A stretch of DNA of 20,807 nucleotides, from contig DXYS01000054.1 of the NCBI GenBank assembly GCA_019415705.1, forward strand, positions 1-20,807, in the 5' to 3' direction. Shown in pieces: positions 1-7,065 of the stretch (the stretch's first letter is position 1; every line of letters starts with the position of its first letter). This DNA is from Bacteroidales bacterium. Its GTDB lineage: Bacteria > Bacteroidota > Bacteroidia > Bacteroidales > Muribaculaceae. A program made the translations under genes and the position numbers. The notes beneath the pieces were generated by a model. The model made no database searches. It had not been told where the DNA came from and saw only the letters and a program-made list of their open reading frames with translations.

Positions 1-96
1 TCTCTTTTCTTGTACTACTTTTAGTCTCTATTGCAATTGTTTCAATGTTCTATGTCTGCTTTCGCTCGGTAGTGCCTTTCGGCGGCGTCAGCTCGG
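1..96 (-). other. Untranslated leader reading off the left edge (probable rRNA leader)
   Basis: This stretch follows two consensus leftward promoters and has no credible ORF. The minus-strand transcript is purine-rich, with elements such as GAACATTGAAAC and AGTAGTACAAG. These resemble what I recall of Bacteroidales 16S leaders, which carry antitermination sites. Only the sequence left of base 1 could confirm this. Confidence 0.5.
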
Positions 97-127
97 CAAA
101 ATTACAACAAGTTTTTTAACCGGCAAA
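97..127 (-). promoter_or_regulatory. Promoter nearer the left edge, probable rRNA operon P2
   Basis: On the minus strand a TTTG box (complement of 124-127), 19 nt and TAATTTTG (complement of 97-104) match the Bacteroidetes primary sigma factor consensus exactly. It reads leftward out of the window. The following 95 bases hold no ORF and look like the A-rich, stable leader seen upstream of 16S rRNA in Bacteroidales; that identity is inferred because the rRNA itself is outside the window. Confidence 0.7.
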
Positions 128-154
128 AAATTGTTCATCGTATTAACAATTTTT
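126..154. other. Perfect AT-rich hairpin between tandem promoters
   Basis: Arms AAAAATTGTT (126-135) and AACAATTTTT (145-154) form a perfect 10-bp stem with a 9-nt loop. It lies between the two leftward promoters and its left arm overlaps the -33 box of the downstream one. It could be a weak terminator for the upstream transcript or a binding site; the sequence does not decide. Confidence 0.6.
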
Positions 155-221
155 AATTATTCGCGGCTGCCCCCTCGTTGTTGCGCCTCTGCGCTGCAGG
201 CCTCCTTTTCAAAAGCGAGTG

Positions 222-253
222 CAAAGTTACGCACTTTTATTTTATCATCCAAA
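222..253 (-). promoter_or_regulatory. Upstream tandem promoter, probable rRNA operon P1
   Basis: On the minus strand TTTG (complement of 250-253), 20 nt and TAACTTTG (complement of 222-229) form a perfect consensus promoter reading left. It is about 125 bp upstream of a second perfect promoter in the same direction. Tandem strong promoters with no nearby ORF suit an rRNA operon whose 16S gene begins left of base 1. Confidence 0.7.
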
Positions 254-317
254 TATTTTCGCCTCAAATTTATGTTATAAAACATAAGATTTTTGCAACG
301 AGCTGAGCGACAGAGAG

Positions 318-346
318 AAAAAAACGCAGTGCCCATGCATCACTGC
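318..346 (-). terminator. Rho-independent terminator of the LRR gene
   Basis: On the minus strand GCAGTG, a 9-nt loop and CACTGC are followed by G and seven T (complement of 318-324). It begins about 60 nt after the stop of the leucine-rich repeat gene and separates it from the leftward promoters. Confidence 0.75.
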
Positions 347-406
347 ACAGGCACCGCTAACGCAATTGCTACCTAATTATCTCTGATTTGAGACAATCTT
401 TATTTC

Positions 407-2083
407 TTATATCGAAATCTTTACTGCAAACTCGCCGGATTTGACAACATAAAGACCGGCAGACAGACCGTTTATGACATGAGATGTGCCTTTAAATACA
501 ATGCGTCCATGCAAATCATATATAATTACCAATGCATCATCAGCAATGCCCGTGACTGTGATGATTCCGTTGCGGACAGTCACGTTTACGTCAGATTTTG
601 ACTCAATATCATTTATGGAGGTTGAGATCATTTCCTCAGTATGAGTGAAGTCGCTCCACGGTGCCACTTCCTTATATTTTGCAACCGTCCCTTTAGGGAC
701 ATTCAAAGTGGCATCAGCAAGTACATTAGCCTCAAACGAAGGTTTGCACTCAAGAGGAGTCTCCCATTGGCAACACACAGAAGTAAGTCCGCCGCAACCG
801 GCGAAGGCGTTTTTAGCGATAGTGTTAACGGCGGCCGGGAAAGTAATCGTTTTAAGTGCGTTGCATCCTTCAAATGCGCTGCTGCCGATTATGGTGACCG
901 CTTCGGGTATGTCAATTGACGCAAGACTACTGCAATCCTTAAATAAATTCTGGCCGATGATAGTCACACTTTCAGGGACAGATACAGAAGTCAAGGCACT
1001 GCAACCGTCAAAAGCACCTGCTCCGATTTCATTTACACCCGAAGGAATGTCTATTGACGTCAAAGAAGTACAACCGCCAAAGGCGCTTTTTCCTATCATC
1101 GTCACGCAGTCGGGAATAGTTACCGATTGAAGTTTTGCACAATCAAGGAAAAGACTATCGCTCACGACCGTCACCTTATCAGGAATCTCAACAGAGACCA
1201 ATGAGCCACATGCATTAAACGCGCGAGCGCCGATTGATGACACAGATTCGGGAATAGCAATTGACACAAGGCTGCCGCATCCCTCAAAAGCCGTCGCACC
1301 AATAGAGGTAACATTCCCGTCGAATCTTACAGAAGTCAACTCACGGCAACCGAAGAAAACATTATCAGAGATTTTTGTGACATTTACGGGAATCACCATC
1401 TCTTTCAAAGTGCTGCAATTCTGAAATGCACTTCTGGCAATAGCTCTGACAGACTGTGGTATTGTCAAAGATTCCAGATTATTACAGCCGGCAAATGCAT
1501 TTGCGCCGATTGCCGTCACGTTCTCGGGAATTGTGATCGACGTCAGCGAACAGCATCCGGAGAATAAATTCTTACCGATTACAGTAACATTTCGGGGAAT
1601 ATTAACCGTCGTGAGACGACTGCAACCGTCAAATGCACCCGACCCGATTTCGGTCACAGACTCCGGAAGAGTAACGGATTTCAAGTTAGGGCTCAGGACA
1701 AAGGCATCAATACCTATCGCTGTCACAGATTCAGGAACAGTCACCGATAAAAGCATCTCACAAAATGCGAAAGCCGTCTCACCGATAGCTTTAACGGTAT
1801 AAGTTTTCGAATCATAGACAACCTCAGACGGAACAATAATATCACCCGAATAGCCTACATTTCGATGAGCCACCTCCACTGTCAGGTCGGTCTCCGAGAG
1901 GATATCATAATCAAATCCTCCGGCAGAAAAATCCGATGCCGATGCATTGAACGTAGCCACAGACATCATGGCTATAAGGCCAAAAGCCTTAAGTTTTTCA
2001 GACGTCGTGCGAGAAACGACTTCTCTGAACGATGCCTCTCCATCACGGATAATAACATTTCCGTCGATGTAATTCTTTTTCAT
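407..2083 (-). CDS. BspA-like leucine-rich repeat surface protein
   Basis: A 558-residue secreted protein. Residues 97-441 hold 15 consecutive 23-residue BspA-type (LRR_5) repeats of the form V-T-x-I-G-x-x-A-F-x-G-C-x-x-L-x-S-x-x-I-P-x-x, all exactly in register. A conserved linker follows (PSFEANVLADATLNVPKG, then WSDF near residue 476), and residues 490-558 form a Por/T9SS type A-like sorting domain ending GLSAGLYVVKSGEFAVKISI. A hydrophobic segment (about 31-49, ending NASAS) looks like a signal peptide, but about 30 polar residues precede it and no other ATG or GTG start gives a better fit. Family members sit on the surface and bind host or bacterial ligands; the ligand here is unknown. 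A long leader precedes the gene and a terminator follows it. Confidence 0.88.
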   Translation of the reverse strand: MKKNYIDGNVIIRDGEASFREVVSRTTSEKLKAFGLIAMMSVATFNASASDFSAGGFDYDILSETDLTVEVAHRNVGYSGDIIVPSEVVYDSKTYTVKAIGETAFAFCEMLLSVTVPESVTAIGIDAFVLSPNLKSVTLPESVTEIGSGAFDGCSRLTTVNIPRNVTVIGKNLFSGCCSLTSITIPENVTAIGANAFAGCNNLESLTIPQSVRAIARSAFQNCSTLKEMVIPVNVTKISDNVFFGCRELTSVRFDGNVTSIGATAFEGCGSLVSIAIPESVSSIGARAFNACGSLVSVEIPDKVTVVSDSLFLDCAKLQSVTIPDCVTMIGKSAFGGCTSLTSIDIPSGVNEIGAGAFDGCSALTSVSVPESVTIIGQNLFKDCSSLASIDIPEAVTIIGSSAFEGCNALKTITFPAAVNTIAKNAFAGCGGLTSVCCQWETPLECKPSFEANVLADATLNVPKGTVAKYKEVAPWSDFTHTEEMISTSINDIESKSDVNVTVRNGIITVTGIADDALVIIYDLHGRIVFKGTSHVINGLSAGLYVVKSGEFAVKISI

Positions 2084-2407
2084 AGCAAAATGTTTTTGTG
2101 CCCCTCAATCCTCGACGAGACGTTTACAATTGTGCATAAAAAAGGTGTGAGGATTGTATCTGCTTTATCCTATTGTCAGGCTCTCGCATTGCCTTCAGCT
2201 TGGATAAAACAATAGCCCCACACCGATTTGCCATATATCCATCCCATAGGGATAAGTATATACCAATCAATGCAGGTGCTATCGCCAATCATCTCCAAGC
2301 TGATTCAAATTTGCGAGATTTGACAATAGAAGATAATTTCAATAACACCTTTAGTAAAATATGTCCGATTTACCGTGCCAACTCTTTGACAGTTCTGTAA
2401 ATCAAGC

Positions 2408-2416
2408 GCAAATATA
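2408..2416 (-). promoter_or_regulatory. Candidate -7 box for the LRR gene
   Basis: The complement reads TATATTTGC, matching TAnnTTTG, but I see no clear -33 TTTG at the right distance. It would place the start site roughly 320 nt before the LRR start codon. Confidence 0.4.
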
Positions 2417-2498
2417 CTAAAAATGTTATCATAGGGGCTATGATTGGATGTTTTTTTTATCCGTCCGGCATCAGCAAAACGGTATTTAGGATTTTTTG

Positions 2499-2506
2499 TA
2501 AATTTG
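2499..2506 (+). promoter_or_regulatory. Candidate -7 box for the antiporter gene
   Basis: TAAATTTG followed by CAGG matches the Bacteroidetes -7 element. The predicted start near 2513 lies just before a perfect hairpin and gives a leader of about 70 nt. No obvious -33 box is seen. Confidence 0.5.
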
Positions 2507-2516
2507 CAGGGTTGCG

Positions 2517-2538
2517 GACAAAAGCGATTGCTTTTGTC
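2517..2538 (+). promoter_or_regulatory. Perfect hairpin at the predicted 5' end of the antiporter mRNA
   Basis: GACAAAAGC (2517-2525), loop GATT and GCTTTTGTC (2530-2538) form a perfect 9-bp stem. It begins a few bases after the predicted transcription start and 44 bases before the start codon. It could stabilise the 5' end or be a dimeric operator. The A-rich sequence after it does not suit a rightward terminator. Confidence 0.55.
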
Positions 2539-2581
2539 AAAAAGCTATATCCTACACATTATTATATAATATAACGAAATT

Positions 2582-3565
2582 ATGTGGTTAGACATTTTTT
2601 GGCTCGTGTTGGGCCTCGTTTTGATACTTTACGGAGCAAATCTGCTGACTGACGGCGCATCGGCCGTGGCCAAGCGATTGGGTGTCAGCGATCTTATCAT
2701 AGGTCTGACAGTCGTAGCACTGGGCACATCGACGCCGGAATTGGTCATCAGCATCATGGCGGCAGTCGACGGCAACGCATCGTTGGCCGTGGGCAACGTC
2801 GTAGGCAGCAACATTTTCAATATCCTTATGATATTAGGCATCACGGCGCTAATTATGCCGATAAAAATCAAGAAGAGCGTAATGTCAAACGAGATACCGA
2901 TGGTTGTGCTGTCGTCACTGATTATGGTCGTGATGGGCTACAGCGCGATGCTTGATAACACGCCGGAAAGCATCATCACACGCACCGAGGGCATCTTCCT
3001 CCTTGTCTTTTTTCTGCTCTTCATGCGGTATATGTTTGCGAGCGCGCGACGAAACAAGCCGACAGATACGAAAGACCCTCAGGCAGCCGACGGCGAACGG
3101 CTGCGCCAAATGTCAGCTTTTAAGGCGATAATATTTATAATCGCCGGCCTTGCGGGCTTAATCTGGGGCGGTGACAAATTTGTCGACGGCGCCACAGGCA
3201 TCGCACGCCTGATGGGCGTGAGCGACGCCGTCATCGGCCTGACCATCGTGGCGATAGGCACGTCGCTGCCCGAATTGGCCACATCGGTCGTTGCCGCGAT
3301 AAAAAAGGAGAACGGTCTCGCGATAGGCAATGTCATCGGCAGCAATATCTTCAATGTGCTGCTCATCCTCGGCACTGCAGCGACGATATCGCCGTTGCCT
3401 TTCGGCGGCGTCACACACCTTGACCTATGGGTGCTTATGGGCGCAAGCGTGCTCTTCTGGGTATGCGGCTGGTTCTTTGACCGCCACGTCATCAACCGCG
3501 CCGAGGGACTGCTGATGCTCATCTGCTACGGCGCGTACATGACTTATTTGGTGATAGCGGCATAA
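2582..3565 (+). CDS. YrbG-like calcium/sodium antiporter
   Basis: A 327-residue inner-membrane cation exchanger of the CaCA superfamily, close in length to E. coli YrbG (about 325). Both alpha repeats are intact: GLTVVALGTSTPE (41-53) with GNVVGSNIFN (71-80), and GLTIVAIGTSLPE (219-231) with GNVIGSNIFN (249-258). The Glu of each TPE/LPE motif is the expected ion ligand. About ten hydrophobic helices flank a hydrophilic loop near 154-178. The family exchanges Ca2+ for Na+ across the membrane; true substrate preference cannot be read from sequence. The gene is monocistronic or leads into the next transcript, which has its own promoter. Confidence 0.92.
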   Translation: MWLDIFWLVLGLVLILYGANLLTDGASAVAKRLGVSDLIIGLTVVALGTSTPELVISIMAAVDGNASLAVGNVVGSNIFNILMILGITALIMPIKIKKSVMSNEIPMVVLSSLIMVVMGYSAMLDNTPESIITRTEGIFLLVFFLLFMRYMFASARRNKPTDTKDPQAADGERLRQMSAFKAIIFIIAGLAGLIWGGDKFVDGATGIARLMGVSDAVIGLTIVAIGTSLPELATSVVAAIKKENGLAIGNVIGSNIFNVLLILGTAATISPLPFGGVTHLDLWVLMGASVLFWVCGWFFDRHVINRAEGLLMLICYGAYMTYLVIAA

Positions 3566-3584
3566 ATAAGCATAAAAAATTTCA

Positions 3585-3614
3585 TTGAGTTTACAGTGAA
3601 TATTTGTAAATTTG
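3585..3614 (+). promoter_or_regulatory. Promoter of the yqeY-serS transcript
   Basis: TTG (3585-3587), 19 nt and TAAATTTG (3607-3614) match the Bacteroidetes consensus. It lies 60 bases before the YqeY-like start codon. Confidence 0.6.
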
Positions 3615-3673
3615 CAGCCGTCAAACGCTTAGGCCGCACACCTGTCGATGTCCGGCTTTAAAAAACAAGACTT

Positions 3674-4123
3674 ATGGATCTTTTTGAAACTATCAATGCC
3701 GCCATCAAGACAGCGATGCTCGCCAAAGACAAAGTGCGTCTGCAGGCGCTCCGCGGCATAAAGAAAGAATTTCTCGAGGCCAAGACCGCCCCGGGCAGCG
3801 ACGGCACACTCAGCGATGAAGCAGCGATGAAAGTATTGGTCAAAATGGCCAAACAGCGTCGCGAGAGCGCCAAAATCTATCAGGAGCAAAACCGTCAGGA
3901 CCTCGCCGAGACAGAGCTTGCCGAGATGGCCGTCATCGAAGAGTACCTACCCAAACCTCTGACCGAAGAAGAGTTACGCGCCGAGTTGGAGAAAATCATA
4001 GCGCAGACAGGCGCCAAATCGCCGGCCGACATGGGCAAGGTGATGGGCGTGGCTACAAAGGCCCTCGCCGGCCGTGCCGACGGACGTCAGATATCGGCCG
4101 CCGTGCGCGACATGCTCAAATAA
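3674..4123 (+). CDS. YqeY/GatB-domain protein
   Basis: A 149-residue YqeY-family protein of standard length. The N-terminal part is the helical segment beginning MDLFETINAAIKTAM. The C-terminal part has the typical EEYLPKPLTEEEL stretch (92-104) and the GKVMGVATKALAGRADGRQIS core, which resembles the tail domain of GatB, the amidotransferase B subunit that binds tRNA. The cellular role of free-standing YqeY proteins is poorly defined; a tRNA-related role is suggested by homology and by serS starting 31 bases downstream in the same direction. Confidence 0.9.
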   Translation: MDLFETINAAIKTAMLAKDKVRLQALRGIKKEFLEAKTAPGSDGTLSDEAAMKVLVKMAKQRRESAKIYQEQNRQDLAETELAEMAVIEEYLPKPLTEEELRAELEKIIAQTGAKSPADMGKVMGVATKALAGRADGRQISAAVRDMLK

Positions 4124-4154
4124 ACATTAACCCAATCATCCAAAACTCACAGCA

Positions 4155-5426
4155 ATGCTCACACTTCAGCAAATAAAAGCCAATCCCGAAGATATAATCA
4201 AACGCCTCGCGGTCAAAGGTTTTGACGGCAAAGAGGTCATCGCACAGGTTATCGCCTTGGACACCCGTCGCCGCGAACTCCAGCTCAAAAACGACACACA
4301 GGCGTCGGAACTCAAAAAACTCGCAGCCTCAATCGGCGCACTGATGAAAAAAGGCGACAAGGCCGAGGCTGAAAAAGCTAAAGAGACCGTAGCCGAACTT
4401 AAAGAAGGTCAGAAAAAAATCGCAGACGAACTGTCAGAGACAGAAAATAAAATCATCGAACTGCTGCTCAATGTGCCCAATGTGCCCTGCGCAGCAGTGC
4501 CCGAAGGCCGCACCGCCGAAGACAACGTCGTCGAGAAGACCGGCGGCAAGATGCCCGACCTGTCCGAAGACGCCCTGCCCCACTGGGACCTTGCAAAAAA
4601 ATATAACCTTATCGACTTTGACCTCGGTGTGAAAATCACCGGCGCCGGATTTCCGGTGTATATGGGCAAAGGCGCAAAACTGCAGCGCGCGCTGATACAG
4701 TTCTTCTTGGACGAGGCTTCGAAAGCCGGCTATTTGGAAATCGAGCCGCCCTACGTGGTCAACGAGGCATCGGGCTACGGCACAGGCCAGCTGCCCGACA
4801 AAGAGGGTCAGATGTATCACTGCAATTTAGACAATCTCTATCTGATACCGACCGCCGAGGTGCCCGTGACCAACCTCTATCGCGACGTCATCATCGCCGG
4901 CGACAAACTGCCTGTCAAGAACTGCGCCTACTCGGCTTGTTTCCGCCGCGAGGCCGGCAGCTACGGCAAAGACGTGCGCGGCCTCAACCGTCTGCATCAG
5001 TTTGACAAGGTCGAAATCGTGCGCATCGAGAAACCCGAGAACTCTTACGCAGCCTTAGAGGAGATGAAAGACCATGTGCAGGGCCTGTTGGAGAAACTCG
5101 GTCTCCCTTGGCACATCCTTCGCCTCTGCGGCGGCGACATGAGCTTCACCTCGGCCATCACCTTTGACTTCGAGGTCTTCTCGGCCGCTCAGAAACGCTG
5201 GTTGGAGGTATCGTCAGTGTCAAACTTCGAGACCTATCAGGCCAACCGCCTCAAATGCCGCTACCGCACCGACGACAAGAAGACGGCGCTCTGCCACACG
5301 CTCAACGGCTCGGCCCTCGCCCTGCCGCGCATCATGGCCGCCCTGTTAGAGAACAATCAGACACCCGAAGGCATCATCGTGCCGGAGTGCCTGCGCAAAT
5401 ACACCGGCTTCGACATCATCGACTGA
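4155..5426 (+). CDS. serS: Serine-tRNA ligase
   Basis: A 423-residue class II aminoacyl-tRNA synthetase that charges tRNA-Ser (and tRNA-Sec where present) in the cytoplasm. Residues 1-110 form the long antiparallel coiled-coil arm that grips the tRNA, rich in Lys, Glu and Ala. The catalytic core has motif 1 around GAKLQRALIQFFLDEA, motif 2 from 263 (FRREAGSYGKDVRGLNRLHQ) and motif 3 at 383-397 (LNGSALALPRIMAAL) with the ATP-binding Arg. The length is normal and nothing is missing. It follows the yqeY-like gene closely and ends at a strong bidirectional terminator. Confidence 0.97.
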   Translation: MLTLQQIKANPEDIIKRLAVKGFDGKEVIAQVIALDTRRRELQLKNDTQASELKKLAASIGALMKKGDKAEAEKAKETVAELKEGQKKIADELSETENKIIELLLNVPNVPCAAVPEGRTAEDNVVEKTGGKMPDLSEDALPHWDLAKKYNLIDFDLGVKITGAGFPVYMGKGAKLQRALIQFFLDEASKAGYLEIEPPYVVNEASGYGTGQLPDKEGQMYHCNLDNLYLIPTAEVPVTNLYRDVIIAGDKLPVKNCAYSACFRREAGSYGKDVRGLNRLHQFDKVEIVRIEKPENSYAALEEMKDHVQGLLEKLGLPWHILRLCGGDMSFTSAITFDFEVFSAAQKRWLEVSSVSNFETYQANRLKCRYRTDDKKTALCHTLNGSALALPRIMAALLENNQTPEGIIVPECLRKYTGFDIID

Positions 5427-5444
5427 CCCCACGAATATGTGCAT

Positions 5445-5485
5445 AAAAAAACCGACTGCCAAGGCAATATGGCAGCCGGTTTTTT
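5445..5485. terminator. Bidirectional terminator between convergent genes
   Basis: Six A, ACCG-ACT-GCC, a short loop, GGC-AG-CCGGT and six T form a stem that works in both directions. It separates serS (+) from the small lipoprotein gene (-). Confidence 0.88.
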
Positions 5486-5501
5486 ATTTCTATGAATAAA
5501 T

Positions 5502-6023
5502 TTATTTCACAAGGTTATTGAGCTTGTCCTTGGCATCAGCGGCAGCTTTCTCGACCTTGTCAGATGCTTTGTCGACGGCGTTCTCGCCGGCAGTTTTAGC
5601 TGCGTCCTTAGCGTCCGAAACCTTGTCGGCAACAGCCTGACGGACTCCGTCTGCGACATTGCTTACCGAATCCTTTGCGGCCTGACCGAGACTGTCGGCA
5701 GCCTCTGACACTGCGCCGGGCACCTTGTCGACAAGACCTTTGACAGACTCAAAGGCAGTCACAAGCGACGGAGCTTTCTCCTTGATAACCGGCTCGAGAC
5801 GCGACATATACTCCTTGGCTTCGTCAATCTTGCCTTCCTTGACAAGTTTCTGAGCATAGGCCTTGGCCTGCTCGACGTAGACACTCAGGCTGTCAGGATT
5901 GGTGCAATTCTCAATCTTGGCTTTGAAATCATTGTCTTCGGCTTTAGCCTCACGTTCTGTCTTGCTGCACGAGCCCATAACTACGGCCGCCATAAGTGCG
6001 GCAACAAATAAAATCTTTTTCAT
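5502..6023 (-). CDS. Lipoprotein with long amphipathic-helix tail
   Basis: A 173-residue predicted lipoprotein. The signal peptide MKKILFVAALMAAVVMGSC has a lipobox with Cys19 as the lipidated residue. Residues 35-85 look like a helical pair (repeated E-A-K-x-Y pattern). From about 88 to the end the protein is almost only Ala, Lys, Asp, Val and Ser in an 11-residue-like rhythm (ADKVSDAKDAAKTAGENAVD), as in LEA or apolipoprotein-like proteins. The function is unknown; such tails often form extended amphipathic helices that lie on membranes or protect proteins. It lies downstream of the FKBP operon on the same strand, with a hairpin between them. Confidence 0.82.
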   Translation of the reverse strand: MKKILFVAALMAAVVMGSCSKTEREAKAEDNDFKAKIENCTNPDSLSVYVEQAKAYAQKLVKEGKIDEAKEYMSRLEPVIKEKAPSLVTAFESVKGLVDKVPGAVSEAADSLGQAAKDSVSNVADGVRQAVADKVSDAKDAAKTAGENAVDKASDKVEKAAADAKDKLNNLVK

Positions 6024-6082
6024 ATATTCTGCTTTTGATTAGTGAAACTTCATGTCATATAGCCATAACACACGTTTAAACA

Positions 6083-6128
6083 ACAACAGCCCGTCGCGAA
6101 AAGTTCATTTCACAACGGGCTGCCGTTT
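6083..6128 (-). terminator. Hairpin downstream of the FKBP operon
   Basis: CAGCCCGT (6087-6094) and ACGGGCTG (6115-6122) form a perfect 8-bp stem, with an inner GAAA/TTTC stem in the loop. It follows the stop of the last FKBP gene. The T-run is better on the plus side than on the minus side, so termination of the minus transcript may be partial. Confidence 0.6.
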
Positions 6129-6144
6129 TTTATTTATCAGAGAC

Positions 6145-7041
6145 TCAGTCGAGGCTGATTACCTCTACGTCATAAACAAGGGCTTCGTTGGGACCGACGT
6201 TACGGTGGCTGAGACCGCGGACACCGTATGCGAGTTCGCCGGGAGCGACAAGCTCGGCTTTACCGCCGACACCGAGTTTAAGAACAACTTCGGCCAGACC
6301 GGCTGGAAGATTCTCGACGATAGCCAGACGGCCGCTCTCACCGGTGGTGATGACAGTCTCACCGTTGAGTTTGCGCTCGTTGTATTTGACAGTTATGCGC
6401 GAGTGGTCGTTGAGTTTTGTGGTGTCACCCTGTGCGACAATTTTGTATGCGACGCCGCTGTCTGACTGACGGTAAGCGGGGTCATCAGACATAAGTTTGG
6501 CAATATGAGCCTTGCCGGCCTCAACATTTGCCACAGCTTCATCTGATGCGGCGATACGGGCCTCTTCACGGGCGATTTTTTCTTTCTGCACATTTTCGAC
6601 GAGCTGCTGATAGCGGCTGAAAATCTCCTGTGCCTTTGTCTGGTCGACCGAGTCCTGCATGAAGGCTGTCTTGAAAGCATCAATCATTTTGGAACGATCG
6701 ACAGTGATGCCTAATTTCTCGAGCTGGTCCATCTCTCGTAGCATCTGCAGGCCGAACTGCATGCCGATGGCTGTTCCGCGGCTCTTGTCAGCAGCAAGGA
6801 CTGTCTGAATACCTTTGATAATCTGAGCTTTGTCAACATTGCCCTCGAGCTGTATCTGCTCGTAGTTGCTTAGGATAGCATTACCGATGAATGTGCCCTG
6901 AGCCACGGATATCGAGTCAATCATAGCACGGCTGACGGCTGTGTCGTTTGCATCTCCTGAGGCGTCACCGTGTGAGCCGCATGAAGTGATGGCGCTTGCT
7001 GCGAGCACAGCGCCACATGCTAATGTAAGTAGTTTTTTCAT
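6145..7041 (-). CDS. FKBP-fold lipoprotein with eroded active site
   Basis: A 298-residue lipoprotein: signal peptide MKKLLTLACGAVLAASAITSC with lipidated Cys21. Residues 45-150 look like two tandem copies of the helical Mip/FkpA-type dimerisation segment (each with an F-I/F-G...L...EQ/DQ...LE...VD pattern), followed by a charged helix and an FKBP domain (195-298). The active site is degenerate: the central Phe-Asp pair of a working FKBP is Val231-Ile232, the floor Trp is absent from the NLPAGLAEVV stretch, and the YTG turn is YNE. Tyr221 and Tyr273 (AYG) remain. Prolyl isomerase activity is therefore doubtful; a chaperone or scaffold role is possible. It is the third gene of the FKBP operon, 24 bases after its neighbour. 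Confidence 0.85.
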   Translation of the reverse strand: MKKLLTLACGAVLAASAITSCGSHGDASGDANDTAVSRAMIDSISVAQGTFIGNAILSNYEQIQLEGNVDKAQIIKGIQTVLAADKSRGTAIGMQFGLQMLREMDQLEKLGITVDRSKMIDAFKTAFMQDSVDQTKAQEIFSRYQQLVENVQKEKIAREEARIAASDEAVANVEAGKAHIAKLMSDDPAYRQSDSGVAYKIVAQGDTTKLNDHSRITVKYNERKLNGETVITTGESGRLAIVENLPAGLAEVVLKLGVGGKAELVAPGELAYGVRGLSHRNVGPNEALVYDVEVISLD

Positions 7042-7065
7042 AATTTTCTATAGCGTTTTTGAATA

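Larger units (their letters stand above)
2084..2581. other. Divergent intergenic region with a long LRR-gene leader
   Basis: No credible gene is present. It holds a leftward promoter (2408-2416), a rightward one (2499-2506) and three inverted repeats: ATCCC-ATA-GGGAT near 2240-2252, a 7-bp minus-strand stem (CTATTGT/ACAATAG, about 2174-2214), and a perfect 9-bp hairpin at 2517-2538. The LRR transcript would have a leader of about 320 nt. Confidence 0.6.

Noticed and set aside
641..1802. Several plus-strand ORFs of 89-161 codons inside the LRR gene
   Set aside because: They are antisense to the 69-bp repeats and stay open only because the repeat pattern avoids stops; their proteins are repetitive with no known domain.
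407..2083. Tandem 69-bp repeats as a CRISPR-like array
   Set aside because: The units are coding, diverged and contiguous, without spacers; they encode leucine-rich repeats.
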